Assembly (NCBI GenBank): GCA_025351745.1
Contig: JANXVI010000250.1
Location: 1-57,893, forward strand
From: Rhodoferax sp.
GTDB lineage: Bacteria; Pseudomonadota; Gammaproteobacteria; Burkholderiales; Burkholderiaceae_C
DNA length: 57,893 bases
Direction: 5' to 3'
Shown here: one piece after another, positions 19,191 through 28,084 of the stretch
Layout of the letters: every line of letters starts with the position of its first letter
Numbering within the stretch: the first letter of the stretch is position 1
Position numbers and translations under genes: made by a program
Notes under the pieces: model-generated
The model's database searches: none
Seen by the model: only the letters and a program-made list of their open reading frames with translations
What the model was told of the DNA's origin: nothing

Positions 19191-19274
19191 CCGGGCTGCC
19201 TGTGTGCTCTGCTCCGTGTCCCCCGCCCTGCGGGCTCCTCCTTTTACCTGCGCAGAACACCCAGGCAGCCCAGG
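19191..19274 (-). repeat. Conserved-core hairpin element, copy 1 (family B)
   Basis: Arms at 19191-19212 and 19252-19274 pair with about two mismatches. Between them, on the minus strand, lies the core GTAAAAGGAGGAGCCC-GCA-GGGC followed by GGGGGACACGGAGC, which itself forms an inner hairpin. It lies after lspA and, in the sense direction, about 40 bases after the stop of the minus-strand outer-membrane protein gene. No T-run follows. Two more copies lie at 51.4-51.65 kb with the same core and different outer stems. Confidence 0.7.
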
Positions 19275-19317
19275 CCTCTGGTCGTTTGACGTGCTAAGTT
19301 AAGCAGCTAGCCAAAAC

Positions 19318-20238
19318 CTAAAACAAGAAGCCAGCAGAAAACACCTGCTCGCTCATCCAAATCGACTGGTCCGCCGTACCCTTGTAAACCGGCACATTCT
19401 TCAGCGCACCATAAGCAAATTTCTGCGTCAACTCGACGTAGATAGTCTTGTACACCCGGTAACGCAAACCGACTTCCACGCCTGCCGTCCAGCCGTTGAC
19501 CTGCCACCAATCTTTGCTAGACGAGCAGCACACGTTTTCATTTTTGGGCCCTACCTCATTGGCATTGCCCAAAATCGTGTTGTCTGCATGGGGCAACAAG
19601 ATGCCGGCGCCCGCGCGGCTGATCAATTGCAAATCACCGGGCTGCTGCTCAGGCCCGTGCAAGTGCTGCAACCATACGCCGTTGATCATGATGTGGTTCA
19701 AGCCGTTGTGCAGGGTGTAATTGAAGTTCTGCTCATTGAGAACCATGTTGCCGTTGGAGGGCTTGTTGTTGATGGTTCCGCTGACCGACGCAGTCTGGTT
19801 GAGGTCGGTGTTGTACTTGCTGTGGTCCAGCGAAAACTCGATGGCAAACGTCTTCTCTGGGTTCATGAACTTGCCGACGCGCACGTTCTCCTGCGGGTTG
19901 GTCAGGTCCAGCTTGAACAAGGAACTGAAGGTATCTGCGAAGCTGGACGGAAAATCGCTGGCCGACGCATTGTTCACTGTGAAATCGTTACCCAGACTGG
20001 GTTGTGACACATGGATGTTGGATGGCGCGTACTGCTGGCGGCTATAGCCCCACGAGAAAAACCAGTTGCCGTCTTCCTGTAGCGCGCGGTCGATTTTTGC
20101 CCGCTCGGCGCTTTGGGGTGATGCACTGGCCGGGCTTGCAACGGGTGCCATCGGCTGGGTTTGGGCCAGTACCACGGAGCAGGGCAATACGGCAAGCATC
20201 GCGGCGGAGAGAAAACGCAGTGTGAATCGTGTGTTCAT
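19318..20238 (-). CDS. Outer-membrane beta-barrel protein (OmpW/PagL-like fold suspected)
   Basis: 306 residues with a signal peptide ending near VLAQ (residue 25). The mature chain alternates polar and aromatic/hydrophobic residues (WFFSWGYSRQQYAPSNIHV, FAIEFSLDHSKYN, LRYRVYKTIYVELTQKFAYG) and ends in Phe (FSAGFLF), the signature of an outer-membrane barrel. The opening resembles uncharacterised barrels annotated only as outer membrane protein or acyloxyacyl hydrolase-like; I see no certain PagL His-Ser pair. It appears monocistronic. The region around the start lacks a strong ribosome site. Confidence 0.7.
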   Translation of the reverse strand: MNTRFTLRFLSAAMLAVLPCSVVLAQTQPMAPVASPASASPQSAERAKIDRALQEDGNWFFSWGYSRQQYAPSNIHVSQPSLGNDFTVNNASASDFPSSFADTFSSLFKLDLTNPQENVRVGKFMNPEKTFAIEFSLDHSKYNTDLNQTASVSGTINNKPSNGNMVLNEQNFNYTLHNGLNHIMINGVWLQHLHGPEQQPGDLQLISRAGAGILLPHADNTILGNANEVGPKNENVCCSSSKDWWQVNGWTAGVEVGLRYRVYKTIYVELTQKFAYGALKNVPVYKGTADQSIWMSEQVFSAGFLF

Positions 20239-20279
20239 GAGATGCCATTGAGGGAATGCGCCGATTGTATTGGCCTACT

Positions 20280-21275
20280 CTAAAGGGTCAGCACCGAACA
20301 CCCCGTTGTTTGACGTGCCTCAAGGTCTCTGTGCGCCTGTTGCACGTCTTCCAGTGTGTAGCGCTGGCCAATGTGGATCGTGACCTTGCCGCTCTGCACC
20401 ACGGCAAACAAGTCGTCGGCCATGGCCTGGGTGCTTTCACGCGTGGCGATGTGGGTGAACAGCGTCTGGCGCGTCAGATACAACGAGCCCTTGGGGCCCA
20501 AAATGCCGGGCGCCATCGGTGCCACCGGGCCTGATGCATTGCCAAAGCTGGCCATCAGTCCAAACGGCGCCAGGCAGTCCAGCGATTTGTCCCAGGTGTC
20601 CTTGCCCACCGAATCGTAGACGACCTTGACGCCCGTACCGTCCGTGATTTCCTTGACCCGTGCCGCAAAGTCTTCCGCTACGTAATTGATAGCAAACTCT
20701 GCACCGTTGGCGAGGGCTAGCGCGCATTTTTCCTTGGAGCCTGCCGTCCCAATGAGGCGCAGGCCCAACGCCTTGGCCCACTGGCAGGCGATCAGGCCCA
20801 CGCCACCGGCGGCCGCGTGGAACAGCACAAAGTCGCCCGGGTTCAGTCCGCCTTGGGGCAGGGTCTTCTTCAACAGGTATTGGGCCGTCAGGCCCTTGAG
20901 CATCATGGCGGCGCCCGTTTCAAAGGAAATGGCGTCTGGCAACTTGCACACACACTTGGCGGGCATGACGCGCAGGTCGCAGTAGGCACCCGGTGGCTGG
21001 CTGGCATAGGCGGCGCGGTCGCCCACCTGGAGATGGGGCACCCCCTCGCCCACGGCCTCGACCACACCCGCGGCCTCCATGCCGAGCTGCAGGGGCATGG
21101 CGTTCGGGTACAGGCCACTGCGCTGGTAAACGTCGATGAAATTCAGGCCCACGGCCTTGTGGCGTATGCGGATCTCACCTGGGCCGGGTTCGCCCACGGT
21201 GACCTGAACCAGCTTGAGTTGTTCGGGCCCGCCGGTTTGGTCGATGCGAATGGCTCGGGATTGGTTGGGACTCAC
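20280..21275 (-). CDS. NADPH:quinone oxidoreductase (zinc-independent MDR family)
   Basis: 331 residues from a GTG with AGGAGA seven bases upstream; the longer open frame to 21419 lacks support. Medium-chain dehydrogenase fold without the structural or catalytic zinc cysteines. It shows GLNFIDVYQRSGLYP, the nucleotide-binding AAAGGVGLIACQWAKALG and YDSVGKDTWD, all typical of QorA-like one-electron quinone reductases. Residues near LALANGAEFAINYVAED are encoded by DNA that faintly resembles the dispersed repeat, but homologues have equivalent sequence there, so this may be chance. Confidence 0.9.
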   Translation of the reverse strand: MSPNQSRAIRIDQTGGPEQLKLVQVTVGEPGPGEIRIRHKAVGLNFIDVYQRSGLYPNAMPLQLGMEAAGVVEAVGEGVPHLQVGDRAAYASQPPGAYCDLRVMPAKCVCKLPDAISFETGAAMMLKGLTAQYLLKKTLPQGGLNPGDFVLFHAAAGGVGLIACQWAKALGLRLIGTAGSKEKCALALANGAEFAINYVAEDFAARVKEITDGTGVKVVYDSVGKDTWDKSLDCLAPFGLMASFGNASGPVAPMAPGILGPKGSLYLTRQTLFTHIATRESTQAMADDLFAVVQSGKVTIHIGQRYTLEDVQQAHRDLEARQTTGCSVLTL

Positions 21276-21410
21276 GGTGCTTTCTCCTGCGGTAAATGGA
21301 TGCGCCCTATGCAGGCGGCTGTCGCCATGGTGCCATGATTCGGGCAAACCGGCAGTCGCTGTAAGCAATGTGCAAACAATCCGCAGGGCTTGGCCTAGTA
21401 CAGTGCGGCC

Positions 21411-22313
21411 ATGCCCCAACGCTTGACACCTACCGCCGCCTTGCTGCTGACCATACCGCCCATGCTGTGGGCGGGCAATGCAGTGGTGGGGAGAATCGTC
21501 AGCCCGTTGATCTCGCCCATGACCCTGAACCTGCTGCGGTGGACATTTGCGTTCCTGTTGCTGTTGCCGCTGGCGGGCAGCGTGCTGCGCCGGGGCAGCC
21601 CGCTATGGCGGCAATGGCGGCGATTTGTCTTTCTGGCGTTGCTGAGCACCAGCGGCTACAACGCGCTGCTGTACCTGGCACTCAACACGTCTACTCCCAT
21701 CAATGTGACACTGGTCGGTGCCAGCACACCGGTGTGGATGCTGTTGATTGGGCGCTACTTCTTCGGCACGCCGGCGTCGGGTCGGCAGATGCTGGGGGCC
21801 GTGCTGTCCATCGCTGGCGTGGTGTTGGTCCTGTGCCGGGGCCGGTGGGAGCTACTGCTGGGCCTGCACCTGGTAGCCGGTGACCTGTGCGTGCTGCTGG
21901 CCAGCATGGGTTGGGCCTATTACAGCTGGATGTTGGCGCACCCCACGCCAGAGTCAGCGTCACTGCGCGCCGATTGGGCCGCGTTCCTGCTCGGCCAGGT
22001 GGTGTTTGGGTTGGGTTGGTCCTTGATGTTCGCTGGCGCCGAGTGGGCACTGACCGATGCCCGCCTGCATTGGGGATGGCCGCTTTTCAGCGCGCTGCTC
22101 TTCATTGCGCTGGGACCGGCGGTGGTAGCCTATGCGGCTTGGGGCGCAGGCGTGTCACGTGCCGGCCCCGCTGCGGCGGGGTTCTTCATCAACCTCACGC
22201 CCTTGTTTACCGCCCTGTTGTCAGCAGCATTTCTGAGTGAGGCGCCGCAGTTGTTTCATGCGCTGGCCTTTGTGTTGATCGTGTCCGGCATCGTACTGTC
22301 GTCACGCCGCTGA
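21411..22313 (+). CDS. EamA-type drug/metabolite transporter
   Basis: 300 residues, about ten hydrophobic segments in two EamA repeats (each about 140 residues). It opens MPQRLTPTAALLLTIPPMLWAGNAVVGR, in which PPMLWAGNAVVGR is the usual first-helix motif, and ends FLSEAPQLFHALAFVLIVSGI. Inner-membrane exporter, substrate unknown. It is divergent from the quinone oxidoreductase gene and overlaps the end of the GGDEF/EAL gene tail to tail by 12 bases. Confidence 0.88.
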   Translation: MPQRLTPTAALLLTIPPMLWAGNAVVGRIVSPLISPMTLNLLRWTFAFLLLLPLAGSVLRRGSPLWRQWRRFVFLALLSTSGYNALLYLALNTSTPINVTLVGASTPVWMLLIGRYFFGTPASGRQMLGAVLSIAGVVLVLCRGRWELLLGLHLVAGDLCVLLASMGWAYYSWMLAHPTPESASLRADWAAFLLGQVVFGLGWSLMFAGAEWALTDARLHWGWPLFSALLFIALGPAVVAYAAWGAGVSRAGPAAAGFFINLTPLFTALLSAAFLSEAPQLFHALAFVLIVSGIVLSSRR

Positions 22314-24995
22314 AATTTCTGTGGGTGGTGTGGCGGTGGGTGCCGATGAGGGTGCCGACAACAGCAAGGACTGCAACTGCGCCACCGGGGCGGGGCGTGC
22401 AAAGAGATAGCCCTGGTACAGCTCGCAGCCGTATTGCGCCAGCAATTCCTTCTGGCCCTCGGTCTCAACCCCTTCGGCCATGACCTCCAGTCCCAGGCTG
22501 CGTGCCATGCCCACGATGGTTTGGACAATCAGGCCATCGCTAGCGCGCACGCCCAGGTTGCGCACAAAAGACTGGTCGATCTTGAGCTGGTCCAGCGGCA
22601 AGCGCGTCAGGTAGGCCAGCGAAGAATAGCCGGTGCCGAAATCATCCAGCGAGAACCGTATGCCGCACGCCTTGAGCTGGCCCATTTTGACAATGCAGTC
22701 ATCCACTTTGTCCAGCATCAGGGACTCGGTCAACTCCAGCTTCAACAGGTGGGGCGCGATGTCTGCCGCGGTAACGATATCGGTCACCGTTTGCACAAAG
22801 TCGTTCTGGCGGAACTGGCGCGCGCTGACATTGACCGAGAGTTGCAATGCCCCCAACTTCGCATCACCCTGCCAGGCCGCCAATTGCTGGCACGCGGTGT
22901 GCAATACCCATGCCCCCAAGGCCACGATCAATTCGCTCTCTTCAGCGACCATGATGAACGCGCCTGGCGCCAACAACCCGCGCTGCGGGTGCTGCCAACG
23001 CAGCAGCGCCTCGGCCCCAACCACGTGCCCGTGCAGGTCATATTGCGGCTGGTAGTACAGAGCAAACTGGTCTTGCACCAAGGCCTCGCGCAAATCCACC
23101 TCCAGTTGCGCACGGTCGCTGATGACGGCCTGCATCAGCGGATCAAAGAAGCACAGCGCATTGCCGCGCTGGGCCTTGACCTGGTACATGGCAATGTCAG
23201 CCTGTTTCAGTAGTTCGGCCGCGTTGTGCTCGTCCACGCCAAACAGAGTGGCGCCCAGGCTGCAGGTGTTACGGTGGGGCTGGTCGCCCAACTGGTACGG
23301 CTGGCCGAGGGTCAGCAGCATCTCTTCACCAATGCGCTGGGCTACCTGGGCTGCGTCGTTCTTGTCGGTGGACAAGTCCTTGAGCATCACCACAAATTCG
23401 TCACCCCCCAACCGGGCCACCGTGTCGGCATCGCGCACACAGGCCTTCAGGCGTTGGGCCACCTGCTGCAACAAGAGGTCGCCAACCTCATGGCCCATGG
23501 TGTCGTTGACCATCTTGAAGTGGTCCAGGTCCAGAAACAACAGTGCACCCAGTTGGCCGGAACGGCCCGCAGCAGCCGTAGCCTGGGCCAGGCGATCCAG
23601 CAGCAGGCGGCGGTTGGGCAAACCGGTCAACGCATCGTAAAAGGCCAGCGTCTCAATCTCGGCGTTGGCGCGGCGCATGGCGGTTACGTCGTGGTACGTG
23701 ATGACCATGCCGCCATCAGGAGTGGCACGTTCGGTGATCTCGATATGCTGCCCGTTGGGCAGTATTTGCTCGTGCGGTGTGCCGTTGATCAACTGCGCTT
23801 CCATGCGTTCTTCGACCCACCGTGCATGTTCAGCGTCGGTAGCATCGGGCAGGTGGTGGCGCGACGCTGTTTCCAGCACCTGCCGAAACGGCATCCTGGT
23901 CGACATACTGCCCATCATCCATGGGAATATTTCTTCAAAACGCCGGTTCCATTGCACCACGTGCCGTTCGCTATCGAGCAACAAAAACCCGCTGACCATG
24001 GACTCTAGCGCCTGGTCCAGCGTCACCTTAGACTGGGCAATTGCCATCCGCGCGGCGGCAATTCGGTGCAGGTAGTCCACTACAAAGGCACCGACAGCCA
24101 GCAACAGCACCCCAAACAGCAACGTGGCCGACAGCAGCACGTTGCGGTCAAATCGCCATTTGAGCAAGGCTGCATCCACCGGGATGCTGGCCGATATCCA
24201 CAGGTCCCGGTACAACAGCGGACGTGCCACCACCAGCGCAGGCACATGGGTCAGGCGCGCGCTGGCTTGTACCCGCTCCTTGGCATCGGCTGGCGCATTC
24301 AATGGCGCGATAGGCGCTGAGGCACTGCGCGCGCCAGTGTCGGGCATGCCCAACAGCAACTGCCCATTGCCGCGCTCCAGCGTCACTTCCAGACCGGCGA
24401 TGTCGGTTCCCTGCATCAGCACCGTGGTCAGCATCGCAGTGGGCACCTCGGCCACAGCCAACAAATTGGAACCGTCGGCCATGCGAACGTAGCGGCCAAA
24501 ATACAGCACGCGTTCCAGATTGGCGGCACTCTCGATGGGGCTGCTCGTCACCAACGTAGACATGGGCTGTGCCAAGGCTTCGTCAATGAACGATTGGGGC
24601 AACTCGCGCTGCACGGCCGTACCCGCCGGCTCCGACGTTACAAAAGAACGTCCCTTCTCGTCCACCAAAGCGACAAAACGCACCATCAGGTTCTGGCTGG
24701 CGGCGTTGCTCAACAAACGGTTAGCGGCTGGCACGTTCACCCATTGCGGCACGGTGGTAGACAGCTCTAAAAATTCATCTGTCCCTGCCAGTAGCACGTC
24801 AATGCCCAACAGCGACCGGTTGAATGCAGCTTCGGCACCCGCCAGGAACCGTGTGGCCTGGGCCTTGCTGTCGGCAAGGGCACGTTGGCGTGCACTCCAT
24901 ATCTCGTAGCTGGCACCCGCAGCCAGCACCACCATCAGGACCGCAACCGGGCCCCAGACAGTCAAGCGGATGCGCGCCGGTGAAACAACCATCAT
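22302..24995 (-). CDS. Membrane PAS-GGDEF-EAL cyclic-di-GMP enzyme
   Basis: 897 residues. Helix 1 (about 9-30), a periplasmic sensor region (30-280), helix 2 (280-305), PAS (about 325-440), GGDEF (455-615, motif GGDEF near 528), EAL (630-880, EAL near 661 and DDFGTGYSS near 782). Both motifs are intact, so synthesis and hydrolysis of c-di-GMP are both possible. The ATG at 24995 overlaps the stop of the upstream TRAP-type binding-protein gene (ATGA), so the two are translationally coupled; the binding protein may present a ligand to the periplasmic region. The frame remains open upstream to 25070, but the coupled start is preferred. Confidence 0.9.
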   Translation of the reverse strand: MMVVSPARIRLTVWGPVAVLMVVLAAGASYEIWSARQRALADSKAQATRFLAGAEAAFNRSLLGIDVLLAGTDEFLELSTTVPQWVNVPAANRLLSNAASQNLMVRFVALVDEKGRSFVTSEPAGTAVQRELPQSFIDEALAQPMSTLVTSSPIESAANLERVLYFGRYVRMADGSNLLAVAEVPTAMLTTVLMQGTDIAGLEVTLERGNGQLLLGMPDTGARSASAPIAPLNAPADAKERVQASARLTHVPALVVARPLLYRDLWISASIPVDAALLKWRFDRNVLLSATLLFGVLLLAVGAFVVDYLHRIAAARMAIAQSKVTLDQALESMVSGFLLLDSERHVVQWNRRFEEIFPWMMGSMSTRMPFRQVLETASRHHLPDATDAEHARWVEERMEAQLINGTPHEQILPNGQHIEITERATPDGGMVITYHDVTAMRRANAEIETLAFYDALTGLPNRRLLLDRLAQATAAAGRSGQLGALLFLDLDHFKMVNDTMGHEVGDLLLQQVAQRLKACVRDADTVARLGGDEFVVMLKDLSTDKNDAAQVAQRIGEEMLLTLGQPYQLGDQPHRNTCSLGATLFGVDEHNAAELLKQADIAMYQVKAQRGNALCFFDPLMQAVISDRAQLEVDLREALVQDQFALYYQPQYDLHGHVVGAEALLRWQHPQRGLLAPGAFIMVAEESELIVALGAWVLHTACQQLAAWQGDAKLGALQLSVNVSARQFRQNDFVQTVTDIVTAADIAPHLLKLELTESLMLDKVDDCIVKMGQLKACGIRFSLDDFGTGYSSLAYLTRLPLDQLKIDQSFVRNLGVRASDGLIVQTIVGMARSLGLEVMAEGVETEGQKELLAQYGCELYQGYLFARPAPVAQLQSLLLSAPSSAPTATPPTEISAA

Positions 24996-26083
24996 GGGCT
25001 GGTGGGTACAGCGATATTGCGCGCAGACCCGATTGTCTGATTCCAGATCTCGGCGCAACGCATGCCGCAACGCTTCAGCCAGCGCGGCAAGACGGTGGCC
25101 GTAAAGATATCCTGGCGGCGGCGCTCGTCTTGGACCGACACCGGCACCTGCACCATATTGCCCTTGCGCCCAACCTTGCAGCTGCTTTGGCCGGTATTGC
25201 AGGCAATCCCTTCGGCAGTGTCGCGTTCGGACTCAGCCCAAATGGATGCCTCCAGCTTGGGCAGTTCGCGCCGCAACAGCGCCCGCAAATCCGGCGGCAG
25301 GGCCTCCCAAGCGGCCCGGTTGGCAGCGAAAATAGCCAACCCCCAGGTCAGCGGCATTGCGTGCAAGTGGCTGGTCATGGTGTGCAAGCCCAGCGTGTTG
25401 CCGCTCGTGGTTCCGGTTACGGCACATTCCACATTGCCGCTTTGCAAATTGCCAACCAATTCGTTGAACGCAATTGCCACTGGAACGGCACCGAGCGCAC
25501 CCAAAAAATCCGCCTGCCCCGTAGACGACACGCGCACCCGTCGACCGGACAAATCTGCCAGCGCAGCAAACGGTTTTTTGCAAAAAAGCACCTGCGCCGG
25601 GTAGGTGTAAATGGCCAACAGTTCTATGCCCTGCTGATCGCGCAGTGCCTTCTCTAAATAGGGGCGAAACACCGACACACTGGTCTTCAAGCTGGCGATG
25701 TCCGGGTTGAGCCCCGCCAGATCAGGGGCGGTGTATTGCAAATACTGCAGTGGCAACGAGCTGAGCAGGGTCGTGCCAAATGGAACTACACCGAGTTGCA
25801 GCAAATGCAACATCTCTGACCCAGGAACGCCGGCCCGGTCAAAGGGAACGATATCCGCGCTGAACTTGCCGGCACTGAGGCGTGTCAATTCCTCGGTCCA
25901 GAAAGGCTCTTCCCAACGGGTAAATTGGCTCAAGCCTGCCAAACCGCCAACCACCCGCAGCTTGTAGACAGCGGGCGCCGATGTTTGGGCCGCCGCTGGC
26001 ATCGCCAACAACAGGAGCACCAGCGCGCAACTGCGCCACAGCGTAGAAAGTAACCAGCTTCGAATCTGACACGGTGTTTGCAT
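24992..26083 (-). CDS. TRAP-type (DctP-family) periplasmic binding protein
   Basis: 363 residues from the ATG that gives a good signal peptide (hydrophobic LVLLLLAMPAAAQT); an in-frame ATG at 26146 is possible. DctP-like features: LTRLSAGKFSADIVPFDRAGV, the ligand-arginine region LSGRRVRVSSTGQADFLGALGA, and FNELVGNLQSGNVECAVTG. No TRAP membrane subunits (DctQ/DctM) are adjacent. It is coupled by a four-base overlap to a GGDEF/EAL protein, which suggests a sensory binding protein rather than a transporter component. That is inference from gene order. Confidence 0.83.
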   Translation of the reverse strand: MQTPCQIRSWLLSTLWRSCALVLLLLAMPAAAQTSAPAVYKLRVVGGLAGLSQFTRWEEPFWTEELTRLSAGKFSADIVPFDRAGVPGSEMLHLLQLGVVPFGTTLLSSLPLQYLQYTAPDLAGLNPDIASLKTSVSVFRPYLEKALRDQQGIELLAIYTYPAQVLFCKKPFAALADLSGRRVRVSSTGQADFLGALGAVPVAIAFNELVGNLQSGNVECAVTGTTSGNTLGLHTMTSHLHAMPLTWGLAIFAANRAAWEALPPDLRALLRRELPKLEASIWAESERDTAEGIACNTGQSSCKVGRKGNMVQVPVSVQDERRRQDIFTATVLPRWLKRCGMRCAEIWNQTIGSARNIAVPTSP

Positions 26084-26305
26084 GAAGGGCCGATACAGGT
26101 TACGGGTTGCCTGCGTTGGAAGCGCAGGGTTTTTCGATTGGATCATTATTGACCAGTTCAAGGCGGCCCGCGGCTATGGATACAGTTTACGCATTGATCC
26201 ATGTTCGGATTGAATTTGACGTCCCCCCTTATCGCCGGGATACTCAACGAACGCGGCGTTGGACGAGCGACCGTCGGCACACCCACCACAACCAAGAAGG
26301 CCACT

Positions 26306-27223
26306 ATGCGTAACCTATCTCTTCCTTCTGGCTTGCGACGCCCCTTATCCGTGGCACTTGGCCTGGCCCTGCTGTGCCTTGCGACCGCCGCAACTGCCGG
26401 TGCCACGCTGGACCATATCCGCGCGACCGGCAAGATCGTATTGGGTCACCGCGAGTCGTCAGCACCGTTTTCGTACCTTGACGCCGACAAGCACCCGGTG
26501 GGCTACGCCCTGGACCTGTGCCTCAAGCTGGCTGATGCGGTCAAGAAAAAACTCGAGATGAAGACGCTGACCATTGAATACGTGATGGTGATCCCCAGCA
26601 ACCGCATCAGCATGGTGGAAGAAGGCAAGGTGGATATGGAATGCGGCTCGACCACCAACAACGCCGAACGGCGTATCAAGGTGGCCTTTACCGTTCCGCA
26701 CTACATCACCGGCGCGCGCTACCTGGTACGCGCCGACGAGGCTGCCACCGATATCGTCGGCCTGGAAGGCAAACGCGTCGTGTCGACCAAGGGCTCGACG
26801 CCGCTGAAGGCCGTGGAGCGCGCCAGCCGCGAGCGGGTGCTGCGCCTGGTCTTGCAAGAAGCGCCCGACAACGCCCGCGCGGTCGAGATGGTGGAGAAAA
26901 ATGAATCCGACGCCTTTGCCATGGACGACGTGCTGCTGTATGGCCTGATTGCCGGCCGCGCCAACCCCGAAAAATTCAAGGTGATTGGCAAGTTCCTGAC
27001 CGTCGAACCCTTGGCCATCATGCTACCCAAGGGTGACCCCGAGCTCAAGGCCATCATGGACAATGAAATGAAGCGCATGATCGTGTCCAAAGAGGCCCAG
27101 GCCATCTACGACCGCTGGTTCATGAAGCCCATTCCGCCCAAGAACACGTCGCTGAACCTGCCGATGAATTATTTGCTGCGCGACTTCTGGAAATACCCGA
27201 CAGACCAAGTGCCTGGGGTCTGA
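26306..27223 (+). CDS. Amino-acid ABC transporter substrate-binding protein (GltI-like), orphan
   Basis: 305 residues, ATG at 26306 with AAGG upstream; the longer frame from 26201 reads through the promoter region. Signal peptide to about residue 31 (TAATAGA). Periplasmic binding protein type 3 domain: TGKIVLGHRESSAPFSY, VDMECGSTTNNAERR and KEAQAIYDRWFMKPIPP are characteristic of glutamate/aspartate binding proteins. No permease or ATPase gene is next to it, so it either serves a transporter elsewhere or a receptor. It is divergent from the TRAP-type binding protein gene, 222 bases apart. Confidence 0.88.
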   Translation: MRNLSLPSGLRRPLSVALGLALLCLATAATAGATLDHIRATGKIVLGHRESSAPFSYLDADKHPVGYALDLCLKLADAVKKKLEMKTLTIEYVMVIPSNRISMVEEGKVDMECGSTTNNAERRIKVAFTVPHYITGARYLVRADEAATDIVGLEGKRVVSTKGSTPLKAVERASRERVLRLVLQEAPDNARAVEMVEKNESDAFAMDDVLLYGLIAGRANPEKFKVIGKFLTVEPLAIMLPKGDPELKAIMDNEMKRMIVSKEAQAIYDRWFMKPIPPKNTSLNLPMNYLLRDFWKYPTDQVPGV

Positions 27224-27228
27224 ACCAT

Positions 27229-28023
27229 TCAGTGGGTTCCCGGATAAGCCCCACCGTCGGCCAGTACGTTCTGGCCATTGATGTAGCCGGCCTGCTGGCT
27301 GCATAAAAACGCACAGATCGCACCAAACTCTTGCGGCGTGCCAAAGCGCTTGGCCGGGATATTCTGGCGCCGCGCATCGGCCAGGGCCTCTACGGATTGC
27401 CCGGTCTTCTGTGCATTCGTAGCCAACATGGTCTTGATGCGGTCCGTATCAAACACACCGGGCAGCAGGTTGTTGATGGTCACGCCCTTGGCTGCCAGAC
27501 CACTGCGCGCCACGCCGGCCACAAAGCCGGTCAGCCCGCTGCGTGCGCCATTGGACAGACCCAGCGCATCAATCGGCGCCTTGACCGAGCTGGACGTGAT
27601 GTTGACGATGCGGCCAAACCCCCGTTGGGCCATGCCGTCCACCGTGGCCTTGATGAGCTCGATGGGCGTCAGCATGTTGGCGTCTACCGCCTTGATCCAG
27701 GCCTCGCGGTCCCATTCGCGGAAATCACCGGGTGGCGGGCCACCTGCGTTGGTCACGACGATGTCGAAGCTGGAGCGCACCGCAAAAACCGCCGCCCGGC
27801 CTGCCTGCGTGGTGATGTCTTGTGCACAAAATAGCACGCTAGCCCTCGTAGAATGTTCATAGTCTGCTATTAATTTTGCAGCAGATGCCGCCAGGTGTTC
27901 AGCACCCCGCGCAACGATCAGCACGTTCACGCCCTCTTGCACCAGCGCCTGCGCACAGCCCAGCCCCAAGCCTTTGCTGGCCCCGCACACCAAAGCCCAC
28001 TTACCCGCGATTCCCAGATCCAT
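27229..28023 (-). CDS. Short-chain dehydrogenase/reductase lacking the usual Tyr-Lys pair
   Basis: 264 residues, ATG with GGAGGG six bases upstream. Rossmann motif GASKGLGLG, NAG in VVTNAGGPPP and the C-terminal GINGQN-type motif YINGQNVLADGG make it an SDR. In the catalytic region, SSSVKAPIDALGLSNGARSGL has neither the Tyr nor the Lys of YxxxK, so classical catalysis is unlikely; a subgroup of SDRs shares this LSN...R pattern. Residues about 49-65 (LIADYEHSTRASVL) come from an in-frame copy of the dispersed repeat. It is convergent with the GltI-like gene, ending five bases from it. Confidence 0.85.
   Translation of the reverse strand: MDLGIAGKWALVCGASKGLGLGCAQALVQEGVNVLIVARGAEHLAASAAKLIADYEHSTRASVLFCAQDITTQAGRAAVFAVRSSFDIVVTNAGGPPPGDFREWDREAWIKAVDANMLTPIELIKATVDGMAQRGFGRIVNITSSSVKAPIDALGLSNGARSGLTGFVAGVARSGLAAKGVTINNLLPGVFDTDRIKTMLATNAQKTGQSVEALADARRQNIPAKRFGTPQEFGAICAFLCSQQAGYINGQNVLADGGAYPGTH
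27831..27877 (-). repeat. Dispersed short repeat inside the SDR gene (family A)
   Basis: On the coding (minus) strand: TTAATAGCAGACTATG, then CATTCTACGAGGGCTAGC and GTGCTAT. It encodes ...EHSTRAS... in the same frame as the ileS, polA and uvrD copies. Confidence 0.7.
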
Positions 28024-28084
28024 GTAGAGCCCTCCAAAAAACAATGTTGCCGAATGGTGGCAATAGGGCCGATGATACGCAGCC

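Noticed and set aside
19191-19274. Reading the conserved-core hairpins as ordinary terminators or attC sites
   Set aside because: No T-run follows on either strand, and the ends do not carry the RYYYAAC/GTTRRRY cores of attC sites.
20677-20722. Possible family A repeat inside the quinone oxidoreductase gene
   Set aside because: Only fragments (GATAGC, GAGGGCTAGCGCGC) match, and homologous enzymes have equivalent residues at this position, so an insertion is not needed to explain it.
24992-27223. A complete TRAP or ABC transporter operon
   Set aside because: Only the two periplasmic binding proteins are present; no permease or ATPase genes lie nearby.
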